This document shows positions 14,170 to 22,029 of a stretch of DNA of 51,731 nucleotides, in pieces; position 1 is the stretch's first letter; every line of letters begins with the position of its first letter. Location of the stretch: IMG/VR virus record IMGVR_UViG_3300009024_000018, positions 1-51,731 of that record; one strand, given 5' to 3'. Below the pieces are notes generated by a model that was given only the letters and a program-made list of their open reading frames with translations, did no database searches and was not told where the DNA came from. The stretch comes from a virus. Both the position numbers and the translations under genes were made by a program.

Positions 14170-14756
14170 ATAATGGACTAGATATAATTAGCGTGCTTAC
14201 TGGGCTCGTCTCTGCTGCAACTGCGGTATTGGGAGTCTGGATAAAGTTTAAACTTGACGAAAAAAAACATAAACAATTAAATTATGACCCCGCTTCTCAT
14301 AGCAATATAATTACAGCCTTGCAGTATATAGCTGATGAAACTTTTGCAGATAGGGCTTACATATTAGAATTTCACAACGGAGAGCAGTATTTCTCAGGCA
14401 GAGGTCAACAAAAGCTTAGTTGCACATATGAAATCGTAGGAGATGGAATAAGTGTTGAATGCCAGAACCTGCAGAACTTGAGGATTTCTAATTTACATGG
14501 ACTAATGGAACCAATAGCTCAAGAAAAAACATTTGAATGTATTGACGTTGAAAACTACAAAGGGGACTTCTCTTTTAGAGCTTTTCTTATGAATAAGGGG
14601 GTAAAAAGCATGTTCGCTAGACCCATTAAAACGTTGAATGGTAAAATTATTGGTGTGATTTGCGTGGAGTACGTCAAGGAGAATAGGAAATGGAGCAAAG
14701 ACTCCGAAGATTTCATAAGAAAGCAGTCAAGGGTAATTAGCGGGTATTTGATATAA
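14166..14756 (+). CDS. membrane-anchored GAF-domain protein
   Basis: A 196-residue protein. One N-terminal membrane helix (about residues 5-27, IISVLTGLVSAATAVLGVWI) precedes a GAF-like domain (50-196) with AYILEFHNGEQYFSGRG and, at the end, MFARPIKTLNGKIIGVICVE followed by WSKDSEDFIRKQSRVISGYL. GAF domains bind small ligands such as nucleotides. No output domain is attached, so it may be a sensor or a membrane tether. It is translated with the holin-like and spanin-like genes (ATGA overlap), so a link to lysis timing is conceivable but unproven. Confidence 0.75.
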   Translation: MNNGLDIISVLTGLVSAATAVLGVWIKFKLDEKKHKQLNYDPASHSNIITALQYIADETFADRAYILEFHNGEQYFSGRGQQKLSCTYEIVGDGISVECQNLQNLRISNLHGLMEPIAQEKTFECIDVENYKGDFSFRAFLMNKGVKSMFARPIKTLNGKIIGVICVEYVKENRKWSKDSEDFIRKQSRVISGYLI

Positions 14757-14783
14757 TTTTTTTTAAAGCTATAATATATTATT

Positions 14784-15170
14784 ATGGCTTTTTCTTATTG
14801 TCCCCATTGTGGTTTTAAAAATATGTATTCCCTTCAAGCTCCGAGTTTTTGCGGTGGCTGTGGTGAAGGTTTAAATATATTATCAGCAGCGAAACAAACG
14901 TCATCCTCTCCAGCCAAGGCTAAACCAATCGCAAAAAGATTGTTGCCTAAGCGGAGTAGGCCTATTACCGATATGGATGATGATCCTGAAGGCCTGGATA
15001 TATACGAGGTGCCAAACATATCAAAACTTTCCTATTCAATAGAGAACGATAATAATAAATTTAGCCTAAAGGATATTATGCCTTTGGAGCAGTTTCAGGA
15101 CTTCAAGGAGGAGAAAAATGTAACTAAATCCAAGCAGAAAAAAACTCGTGGCCGACCAAGAAAAAACTAA
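14784..15170 (+). CDS. zinc-ribbon protein with AT-hook-like end, 128 aa
   Basis: A 128-residue protein. The N-terminus has a four-Cys zinc ribbon (YCPHCGFKN, then FCGGCGEGL). The middle is low-complexity and basic, and the C-terminus ends TRGRPRKN, an AT-hook-like RGRPRK core. This combination implies DNA or RNA binding. It lies directly before the sigma-like factor, overlapping it by about 23 bases, so it may work with that factor in late transcription. The function is inferred. Confidence 0.65.
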   Translation: MAFSYCPHCGFKNMYSLQAPSFCGGCGEGLNILSAAKQTSSSPAKAKPIAKRLLPKRSRPITDMDDDPEGLDIYEVPNISKLSYSIENDNNKFSLKDIMPLEQFQDFKEEKNVTKSKQKKTRGRPRKN

Positions 15171-15891
15171 TTGCAGCTACGAGGATAAGTCTTCAGAAAT
15201 TGATTTGGAGATAAAAAAGAGAAGAGGCAAGTGGTTTCTTGACTCGTTAGCTTGGTTTGATTTTGAGGATGTTGAGCAAATAATTAGAGCGCACATTCAT
15301 AAAAAATGGCATCAATGGGACCAAAGAAGATCCCTTAAGCCTTGGATAAATAAAATAATAACCAATCAAATGAAAAATATTTTGCGAAATAATTACAGCA
15401 ATTTTGTTCGGCCCTGTTTGAATTGCCCATTTAATCAATCTTGCGCGACCAAAGATGGGGGAGAGGCTTCATTGTGCGGTTTCACTAAGTCTGGCCTTCA
15501 AGATTCTTCTTGCCCTCTGTATGCAAAATGGGAGCGAACTAAAAAATCAGCATATGGAATAAAAATGGCCCTGACTCTCGAAAACCACTCTAATGAAGTT
15601 CAAGCTATGGAGGATAATAATTATAGCATAATCGACGCACAGAAAAAACTAAATTATTTCATGAAGGAAGAATTATCAGAAAAGCAATTTTTGGTTTATG
15701 AATTATTGTTTATAGACAACGTTGACGAAGAAGATGTTGCTGTAAGAATGGGCTATAAGACTTCCGAAAAAGGGCGAAAGGCCGGCTACAAGCAAATCAA
15801 AAACTTGAAAAAGATATTTAAACAAAAAGCGCAGGAAATTTTGGAAAAAGAAGATGTAATCCCCGATACAAATGTTATAGCATGGATTTAA
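15148..15891 (+). CDS. sigma-factor-like protein with Cys-cluster insert (candidate late sigma)
   Basis: A 247-residue protein from a GTG start (TTG at 15171 is an alternative). Residues 40-85 resemble sigma region 2 (DVEQIIRAHIHKKWHQWD, LKPWINKIITNQMKNILR), the core-RNA-polymerase and -10 binding part. Next comes an insert with Cys90, Cys93, Cys99, Cys110 and Cys122, probably metal-binding. The end (LSEKQFLVYELLFIDNVDEE then a helix-turn-helix-like stretch) resembles region 4. I recall similar Cys-bearing sigma-like proteins in large phages. It is the best candidate for recognising the GTGTA late motif. The next gene overlaps its end by 10 bases. Confidence 0.72.
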   Translation: MADQEKTNCSYEDKSSEIDLEIKKRRGKWFLDSLAWFDFEDVEQIIRAHIHKKWHQWDQRRSLKPWINKIITNQMKNILRNNYSNFVRPCLNCPFNQSCATKDGGEASLCGFTKSGLQDSSCPLYAKWERTKKSAYGIKMALTLENHSNEVQAMEDNNYSIIDAQKKLNYFMKEELSEKQFLVYELLFIDNVDEEDVAVRMGYKTSEKGRKAGYKQIKNLKKIFKQKAQEILEKEDVIPDTNVIAWI

Positions 15892-16934
15892 CAAAAGAAC
15901 AAAAAAGGATCGTCTCCGAAAACGGTTCAATAATAAGTGATTTAACGGAATTGACTAAATTAGCTTTTCCTGGAGAAGAAGGTATAGATGGAAGAAGTAA
16001 GCAGGGCAGGGCTGTTAGGGCATTTATGGTTGAGCAGGGAATTAATTACGACACTAAACATATATACCCAAAAGACAATATACAATTATCAGATCCTCAG
16101 AGAGAGTTTATTTCCAACTCTTCTCAGGACGGTATGAACGCACTGCAAATTGCTACTGTATTATTTCCAGAAATAAGAATCACCCGAAACTCAAAGGAGT
16201 ACTCTTCTGTTTTGGAATATATCGAAAGTCAGGATTCGCTAGATTTGCACCCTTCAGAAAACGCGGTTAATAGAAAATATTCTGCGCCAAAAGCTGTAAG
16301 TAAAATAATCAAAAAAATAAACGACTACTGCCAGAAAAACATTGAAGAAGCAAAGTTGAATATAGGGCAAAAAAAAGCCATCGAATCATTGGGAGCTTTT
16401 TTATCTTCTCCTAGATTTACTCAAGTTATAAATAATTATGATAGCATGGAGGATCGAGATTTATTCGAGGCAGAATTCGTAAGAGCTACCTGGGATAAGC
16501 CCGACCTGAGTAATGATGAAATTAATTTATATATTAATGTTTGTATGGATTACATTCATTTGAAAAACATTCAAGGAGCTATGAGCAAGCTAAACAGGAT
16601 GTTCAATGATGCGGAAGACCAGCAAGATCTAACTGTCAGGCTGGCAGAACTTTTAAAGACCAAGAGCGAAGAATACAATCAGTGCGAAAAGAGAATGGAG
16701 TCTTTGATTCAAAAATTGCAAGGAGATAGGTCAAAAAGAGTATCATCTCAGCAAAAGCAAAATTCTAGCATACTAGCCTTGGTTCAATTATTTCAAGAAG
16801 AGGAGGAGCGCAAGGTGATGATAAAAATAGCAAATATGCAAAGGAAAGCCGCCCGGAAAGAGGCGGACAACCTTGAATCTATGCCAGATTGGAAAGCTAG
16901 GGTTCTTGGGGTCGCTAAAGACGATGTTGCATGA
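15882..16934 (+). CDS. hypothetical packaging-region protein with two HTH-like repeats, 350 aa
   Basis: A 350-residue protein. The N-terminal third holds two related segments of about 50 residues: one from QKRIVSENGSIISDL to RAVRAFMVEQGI, the other from PQREFISNSSQDGMNA to SSVLEYIESQD. Both have a hydrophobic pattern like a helix-turn-helix and a central FPGEEGID / FPEIRITR turn. The middle is helical and the C-terminal part (about 250-340) is a charged coiled coil. It lies two genes upstream of the large terminase, so it could be the small terminase or another DNA-recognition factor. That role is inference. Confidence 0.6.
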   Translation: MDLTKEQKRIVSENGSIISDLTELTKLAFPGEEGIDGRSKQGRAVRAFMVEQGINYDTKHIYPKDNIQLSDPQREFISNSSQDGMNALQIATVLFPEIRITRNSKEYSSVLEYIESQDSLDLHPSENAVNRKYSAPKAVSKIIKKINDYCQKNIEEAKLNIGQKKAIESLGAFLSSPRFTQVINNYDSMEDRDLFEAEFVRATWDKPDLSNDEINLYINVCMDYIHLKNIQGAMSKLNRMFNDAEDQQDLTVRLAELLKTKSEEYNQCEKRMESLIQKLQGDRSKRVSSQQKQNSSILALVQLFQEEEERKVMIKIANMQRKAARKEADNLESMPDWKARVLGVAKDDVA

Positions 16935-17866
16935 ACGAATTAAAGGGTGAATTTGTTTGCAAAGCTTGCTCGCAAAGCTTCTCTTCGGAGAAAAGCATGC
17001 ATGCTCATTTAAAATCTCATAAAATAATACTTGCAGAATATTATACAAAATATTATCCTCGTTATAATTTATTTACTAAAGAGCCCTTGCCGTTTAAAAA
17101 CAAGGATGATTATTTTAATAGAGACTTTTCTACATATGAGCAATTGATAAGTTGGTGCGAGAAAACAGAACCATCAGAGGTAAAAGAATATATAATTAAT
17201 TTATTAAGAAAAAGAGTCGCCGCGAAAAGCTTAGAGTTTGCCCCTTCGCATATTGAGTTGATGATTAATCAAATGCCCACTATAGATATTTTTCAAAAAC
17301 ACTACGGGTCTTATACTGATGCTTGCGGCGCTATAGGAATAAAACCTATGTTTGGCGAAAGATTACCGGAATCATTTAAGCAAAAAATAGACCCACAAAT
17401 GAAGATATTTGTAGATACTAGAGAACAGCAACCCTTAACTTTCCCCAACTCGGAGCTCATGAAGCTCGAATTCGGCGATTACGCTGTTGGTGGAGCGGAT
17501 TATGATTATACTTATGTGGACCGAAAGGGAGAGCAGGATTTTAAATCCACACTCAGCAAAAACAACTTGGAACGCTTTGAGTATGAGCTTCAGAGGACAA
17601 AAGACTTTGATAGTTATTTGTTTGTAGCCGTAGAAAGCGACTTAAGTCAAATAGAATCCAACAATAGGCGCGGAGCGCACAAATCTAATTTAAAATATGT
17701 TTATCACAACATGAGAGTACTAAACCATAAATTCTCGGGCAACTGTCAGTTTATATTTACCGGCAGTAGAGAAAGATCAGAAGAGTTTATACCTAAGTTA
17801 TTGAAGCTTGGAAAGAAACTGTGGAACGTTGACCTTCAATACTACATAGACAAAGGGTTAATATAA
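16931..17866 (+). CDS. C2H2 zinc-finger protein with ERCC4/XPF-type nuclease domain
   Basis: A 311-residue protein. A classic C2H2 finger opens it (Cys10, Cys13, His26, His30 in FVCKACSQSF then HAHLKSH). From about 155 to 300 it has an ERCC4-like nuclease core: IFVDTREQQPL (Asp162, Arg164, Glu165), FGDYAVGG (about 181-188), YVDRKGEQDF (Asp197-Arg-Lys, in place of the usual Glu-Arg-Lys) and NNLERFEYEL. XPF-type nucleases cut branched or flapped DNA. Placed between a DNA-binding-like protein and the terminase, it may process replication intermediates before packaging. Overlaps the previous gene by ATGA. Confidence 0.82.
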   Translation: MNELKGEFVCKACSQSFSSEKSMHAHLKSHKIILAEYYTKYYPRYNLFTKEPLPFKNKDDYFNRDFSTYEQLISWCEKTEPSEVKEYIINLLRKRVAAKSLEFAPSHIELMINQMPTIDIFQKHYGSYTDACGAIGIKPMFGERLPESFKQKIDPQMKIFVDTREQQPLTFPNSELMKLEFGDYAVGGADYDYTYVDRKGEQDFKSTLSKNNLERFEYELQRTKDFDSYLFVAVESDLSQIESNNRRGAHKSNLKYVYHNMRVLNHKFSGNCQFIFTGSRERSEEFIPKLLKLGKKLWNVDLQYYIDKGLI

Positions 17867-19737
17867 TGAGTTGGGAAATCGGCAATCAAGAATCGAGAAG
17901 TCCTAACAAAGACTTTAATGAGAAACTTTTTGAGATGAAGGGATACCTCGAAGAAAGAGAAGCTAAAATACTGCTATATAAATTCTTAAGAGAAAATATA
18001 ACTTTTACTACGGATTTGATTTCAGGGGTAAAGCTGTTTCCTTTTCAGCATATGGCTATAAAAGCTATGTTTGAAACCGATTATTTCATGGGGGTATGGA
18101 GTCGGGGAATGAGTAAGTCTTTTACTACTGCTATATACGCATATCTCGAAGCAATAATGAACCAGGGTGTAGAGATCGGCATACTTTCAAAATCTTTTCG
18201 TCAGGCGAAAATGATATTTAAAAAAATAGAAGATATTGCCTCAAAACCTGAAGCAATGTATCTTTCTCAATGCATAACCCATAAGTCAAAAAGCAATGAT
18301 GAGTGGCTTCTTGAGATTGGTAGCTCAAGAATTCGAGCACTGCCTTTGGGGGACGGAGAAAAGCTTCGGGGGTTTCGCTTTCACAGGATAATTATTGATG
18401 AATTTGCATTAATGCCCGAACGAATTTATAATGAAGTTATAATACCGTTTTTGAGTGTTGTAGAAAACCCAACTCAGAGGGAAGATATTTATAATGTTGA
18501 AACTGAATTAATCAGACAAGGCAAGCTTCAGGAAAGCGACCGACATATTTGGCCAAACAATAAACTGATAGCTCTTTCTTCTGCTAGTTATAAATTTGAA
18601 TATATGTATAAAGCTTATGAGCAGTTTGAAAATTTAATTCAGGTTGGAGGAAACAAACAATCGGATGCTCACAGAACCATCATGCAGTTTAGTTATGACT
18701 GCGCTCCCCGACAGCTATACGATCAAAATTTAATTAGCCAAGCAAAGTCGACCATGAGTCAGAGCCAATTCGATAGAGAGTTTGGGGCTATATTTACTGA
18801 TGATAGTTCTGGATATTTTAAAACCTCTAAAATGGCAGCATGCACATTAAAGGATGGAGAAAATCCATGCACTGAAATAGTTGGAAGTCCTGGAGATAAA
18901 TACATCCTCGCTTTTGACCCTAGCTGGGCAGAAAGCGAGAGTAGTGATGATTTTGCCATGATGGTTATAAAGCTAAATGAAGAAAAAAAGATCGGGGTCG
19001 TAGTTCATAGCTACGCGTTGGCTGGTGCAAATTTAAGACAGCATATAAATTATTTTTATTATTTATTAAATCATTTTAATATTGTATCTATTGTGGGAGA
19101 TTATAATGGAGGTGTTCAATTTATAAACGCAGCCAACGAGAGTAACTTATTCAAGAAAAATAAACTAAATATACAATGCTTAAATACAAACTTTGATGAT
19201 ATAGAAAATTATCAGCAAAAATTAGTAGAGGGAAAGAGAGAGTATAACTTGGAAAATAAAACTATTTGCTACTTAAGGAAGCCTACTAGCCAATGGATAC
19301 GAAGGGCAAACGAGCTTTTACAGTCGAACTTTGACCACAGGAGAATACTGTTTGGTTCCCGCGCTATCGATGATTCATACAACGAACAAAGAAGAAAAAA
19401 AATACCGATAGATAAAATCGAATTCTTGAAAACCTCTCAATCTCAAGAGAAGCAGACTAATTCCGCAAAAATGATAGACTTTGTTGAACACCAATTTGAT
19501 ATGATGAATTTAGTTAAAACGCAATGCTCTTTAGTTCAAATAACAACGTCCTCTGCAGGCACTCAAAGCTTTGACTTGCCTTCGAGCTTGAGGCGGCAAA
19601 CCGGACCTGAGAAAGCAAGGAAAGATAGTTATTCCGCATTGGTTCTTGGAAATTGGATGGTTAAACTTTATTATGATATGATGGACTCAAAAATACAGAA
19701 AGCTCCTGCAACCTTTACTCCCATGTTTATAAAGTGA
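17866..19737 (+). CDS. terL: terminase large subunit
   Basis: A 623-residue packaging motor. ATPase domain: Walker A-like SRGMSKSF (79-86; Ser replaces the usual Gly before Lys), Walker B IIIDEFALMP (Asp178, Glu179) and a coupling motif ALSSASYKFEYMY. Nuclease domain: AFDPSWAESESSDDFA (Asp351, Asp361/362), SIVGDYNGG (Asp412) and a late KARKDSYSALVL acidic site. It pumps DNA into the prohead through the portal and cuts the concatemer. It is the last gene before the head protease and shares one base with the stop of the nuclease gene. Confidence 0.95.
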   Translation: MSWEIGNQESRSPNKDFNEKLFEMKGYLEEREAKILLYKFLRENITFTTDLISGVKLFPFQHMAIKAMFETDYFMGVWSRGMSKSFTTAIYAYLEAIMNQGVEIGILSKSFRQAKMIFKKIEDIASKPEAMYLSQCITHKSKSNDEWLLEIGSSRIRALPLGDGEKLRGFRFHRIIIDEFALMPERIYNEVIIPFLSVVENPTQREDIYNVETELIRQGKLQESDRHIWPNNKLIALSSASYKFEYMYKAYEQFENLIQVGGNKQSDAHRTIMQFSYDCAPRQLYDQNLISQAKSTMSQSQFDREFGAIFTDDSSGYFKTSKMAACTLKDGENPCTEIVGSPGDKYILAFDPSWAESESSDDFAMMVIKLNEEKKIGVVVHSYALAGANLRQHINYFYYLLNHFNIVSIVGDYNGGVQFINAANESNLFKKNKLNIQCLNTNFDDIENYQQKLVEGKREYNLENKTICYLRKPTSQWIRRANELLQSNFDHRRILFGSRAIDDSYNEQRRKKIPIDKIEFLKTSQSQEKQTNSAKMIDFVEHQFDMMNLVKTQCSLVQITTSSAGTQSFDLPSSLRRQTGPEKARKDSYSALVLGNWMVKLYYDMMDSKIQKAPATFTPMFIK

Positions 19738-19742
19738 GTGTA
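19736..19742 (+). promoter_or_regulatory. late-type GTGTA motif before the prohead protease
   Basis: GAGTGTA begins inside the terminase stop codon (TGA at 19735-19737) and is 10 bp before the ATG at 19753. Confidence 0.55.
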
Positions 19743-19752
19743 TTAAACTGAA

Positions 19753-21369
19753 ATGTCTTTACCTTATAAGTATACAACAACGTTCGATAATGTTATTTGC
19801 GCGTCTAGCCAAATGCAAGAATCGCAAATTAGCGAAGCTTCTATAGAGTCTCTTCGCCCATTGATTCCTTCTGATATAAATTTAGATAAGAATATAGATT
19901 TGCTTGCCGTAGCATTTAACGCTGCCGTAGTCAACAAATTCAATAAAAACGGAGACGGTATAGATAGCGAAACAGCGGTAGCTGTTAAGGATTATTTTGT
20001 GCATAAGCCGACAAATATTGAACACGATAGAGATAGAATTGTTGGACATATAGTTTCTGCTGGGTTTTCTGAGTATAGTCAATATTCCGAATTAATCAGC
20101 GACGAGGCAGCTTTGATTAAGAATGAGCCTTTTAATATAGCACTCGCTGCAGTTGTATATAAAACCGCAAGCAAAGAGTTTGCTGAGCTAGTCGTTAATT
20201 CCACGGATCAAGAAAGCGATTTCTTTCAGGCTGTATCTGCAAGCTGGGAGGTTGGTTTTAACGAGTATGTCGTTAGTGTCGGCGGAGATGACTTGCTAGA
20301 CTCTAGCATCATATCTGACCCCGAAGAAATAAAAGCTTACGCCCCATATCTAAAGTCTTCAGGAGGAAAAGGGCAATTAAAAGACGGACGAAAAGTTAAT
20401 CGATTAATTGTTGGAAATATATATCCACTTGGAATAGGCTTTACGTCAAATCCAGCTGCAGACGTAAAGGGGCTTGTCGCCGAGAGCGGGCAGGCTGAAA
20501 CTGACAAGCCTAGCCGCAACCAACCTATAGACAAAATAATTATTAAAAGCAAAAAAACTTCCCAATCAAAAAAACAAGATGTACTAAACAAAGAACAACA
20601 TAAAAATTTAATTATGGACACAAAACAAATTATCAACGAATTCCGAGCAGCTTTAGACGAAAAGCTTGGCAAGCAAGATTTCTCAGAAGAAACTGTCGCT
20701 AGCATTTCTAAGGTTTTTAGTGACGCAATAAAAGAAAAAAGCGAACAGTATATTGCAGATCTAGAAAAAGCCAAGGCTGAAAAAGAAGAAGCTTCTCAAG
20801 CTCAAGCTTCTCTTCAAGAAAAAATGCTTGAAGTGGAAGAGCAATTAAAATCAACCAAGGATAAACTTATAGCTTTAGAGCAAGAGAATTCTTCAAGGGA
20901 GGCTGAAGTTAGATTTAATTCTAGAATGGAAGCTCTTAGCGAGGTTTACGATCTTGACGATGAAGATCTTAAGATTTTAGCTTCAGAGCTTGCTCAAGTT
21001 GATGAATCAGAGGAAGGGTTCGCTTCTTATCAAGAAAAACTTTCCAAAATCTGGAAACATAAAAATAAAGATTTTATCGCTGCAGAACAAAAAGCTTTCG
21101 AGGAAAGAGTGGCTCAAGAAGTCGCTAAGAGAATCGGAACTGTTGAAGCTTCCCAAGCTGAAGACGTTTCAGAAGAAACTGTCCAAGTTGCAGAAGCTTC
21201 TGAAGCAGAAGAACAAGATTCTTCTGACCAAGTCGAAGACGCTTTAGAAAATGTACAGGTTGAAGATGCAGCCGTTATTAATAATAACGAATCTTCTTCC
21301 GAAGCCCCCTCCTCCCTTCGCGATCGTTTCGCAAAGACTTTTAAGGAGTCGGTTAAAATTTCATACTAA
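19753..21369 (+). CDS. prohead protease fused to scaffold
   Basis: A 538-residue protein. Residues 1 to about 235 look like a prohead serine protease: a His-bearing segment HKPTNIEHDRDRIVGHIVSA (likely catalytic His) and later FFQAVSASWEVGF (likely catalytic Ser), as in HK97/T4-type capsid proteases. From about 288 on the protein is a long acidic coiled coil rich in Glu, Gln, Ala and Lys, typical of scaffolding. Such proteins drive prohead assembly and cleave scaffold and capsid proteins. Major capsid and decoration genes follow. An internal Met288 may start a separate scaffold. Confidence 0.85.
   Translation: MSLPYKYTTTFDNVICASSQMQESQISEASIESLRPLIPSDINLDKNIDLLAVAFNAAVVNKFNKNGDGIDSETAVAVKDYFVHKPTNIEHDRDRIVGHIVSAGFSEYSQYSELISDEAALIKNEPFNIALAAVVYKTASKEFAELVVNSTDQESDFFQAVSASWEVGFNEYVVSVGGDDLLDSSIISDPEEIKAYAPYLKSSGGKGQLKDGRKVNRLIVGNIYPLGIGFTSNPAADVKGLVAESGQAETDKPSRNQPIDKIIIKSKKTSQSKKQDVLNKEQHKNLIMDTKQIINEFRAALDEKLGKQDFSEETVASISKVFSDAIKEKSEQYIADLEKAKAEKEEASQAQASLQEKMLEVEEQLKSTKDKLIALEQENSSREAEVRFNSRMEALSEVYDLDDEDLKILASELAQVDESEEGFASYQEKLSKIWKHKNKDFIAAEQKAFEERVAQEVAKRIGTVEASQAEDVSEETVQVAEASEAEEQDSSDQVEDALENVQVEDAAVINNNESSSEAPSSLRDRFAKTFKESVKISY
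20614..21369 (+). CDS. possible nested scaffold protein (internal start)
   Basis: In frame with the protease gene, an ATG at 20614 (MDTKQIINEFRAALDEKLG) begins exactly where the protease part ends and the coiled-coil scaffold begins. It is preceded by a poorly conserved Lys/Gln/Asn linker. Lambda C/Nu3 and related phages make scaffold from such an internal start. No clear Shine-Dalgarno or GTGTA motif precedes it, so this is only a candidate. Confidence 0.35.
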   Translation: MDTKQIINEFRAALDEKLGKQDFSEETVASISKVFSDAIKEKSEQYIADLEKAKAEKEEASQAQASLQEKMLEVEEQLKSTKDKLIALEQENSSREAEVRFNSRMEALSEVYDLDDEDLKILASELAQVDESEEGFASYQEKLSKIWKHKNKDFIAAEQKAFEERVAQEVAKRIGTVEASQAEDVSEETVQVAEASEAEEQDSSDQVEDALENVQVEDAAVINNNESSSEAPSSLRDRFAKTFKESVKISY

Positions 21370-21388
21370 TATATAGAAGAAAAAAATT

Positions 21389-22012
21389 ATGGCAAAAAGA
21401 ATACTACCATACCGAGACTACAGTGAGCACGATGTTGTTAACTTATTCGCTCTTGACGTAACTGGAGAAACCCTTGCGGATTTCAAAAGCAACGGCACAG
21501 GCGACTTTGATGCAGGCGTTGTTGTTTCTGTAAGTGCGGGAGCTCTACCTGGTGAGGTTTCCGAATTGCGCGCAACTACCCCCGATAATCTTCGTGATTA
21601 TTTAGGTGCAAGTTTTAGTGGCGCTCATATTGGATTCAACGGATACCCCGCTAATACAGGTATGACCGTAGCTCCAGCTAATGGCTCCGGACGTGCGCTT
21701 GGAATCACTTTACGTGAAACCTTGGCGTTCGACGAGAACGGAGAAAAGATGATATCATACAAACAAAAACTAGACGAAGCTCAAGGCGTTCTTCCAGGTC
21801 AAACAGTTCCTGTTTTGACCAAAGGACTTATCCTTTTGAGCGGTTCTGCTTTTTCAAGCGCCCCAGCTTTAGGAGACGACCTTGAGGTTTCTTCCACAGC
21901 AGGAAAACTTAAAACAGCAGCTTCTGGCACTGTTGTTGGTTCTGTACTCGCTATCGGAGAAGAAAGCGATGACTCAACCAGCAAAAAATATCTCTGCAAG
22001 ATAAGCTTCTAA
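21389..22012 (+). CDS. head decoration-like protein
   Basis: A 207-residue protein between the prohead protease and the major capsid protein, the usual place for a capsid decoration or stabilising protein. It is beta-rich and compact, with SGRALGITLRETLAFDENGE and VPVLTKGLILLSGSAF segments and a C-terminal GTVVGSVLAIGEE strand. The pattern of small Gly/Val/Ala-rich strands resembles lambda gpD-like proteins, but the length is greater. The assignment rests on position and composition. A purine-rich stretch (gaagaaaaaaa) precedes the ATG. Confidence 0.65.
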   Translation: MAKRILPYRDYSEHDVVNLFALDVTGETLADFKSNGTGDFDAGVVVSVSAGALPGEVSELRATTPDNLRDYLGASFSGAHIGFNGYPANTGMTVAPANGSGRALGITLRETLAFDENGEKMISYKQKLDEAQGVLPGQTVPVLTKGLILLSGSAFSSAPALGDDLEVSSTAGKLKTAASGTVVGSVLAIGEESDDSTSKKYLCKISF

Positions 22013-22029
22013 CACAAGGAAATTTAAAA

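Noticed and set aside
20337-20774. A 145-codon minus-strand frame inside the prohead protease gene
   Set aside because: Antisense shadow of a well-supported coding region.
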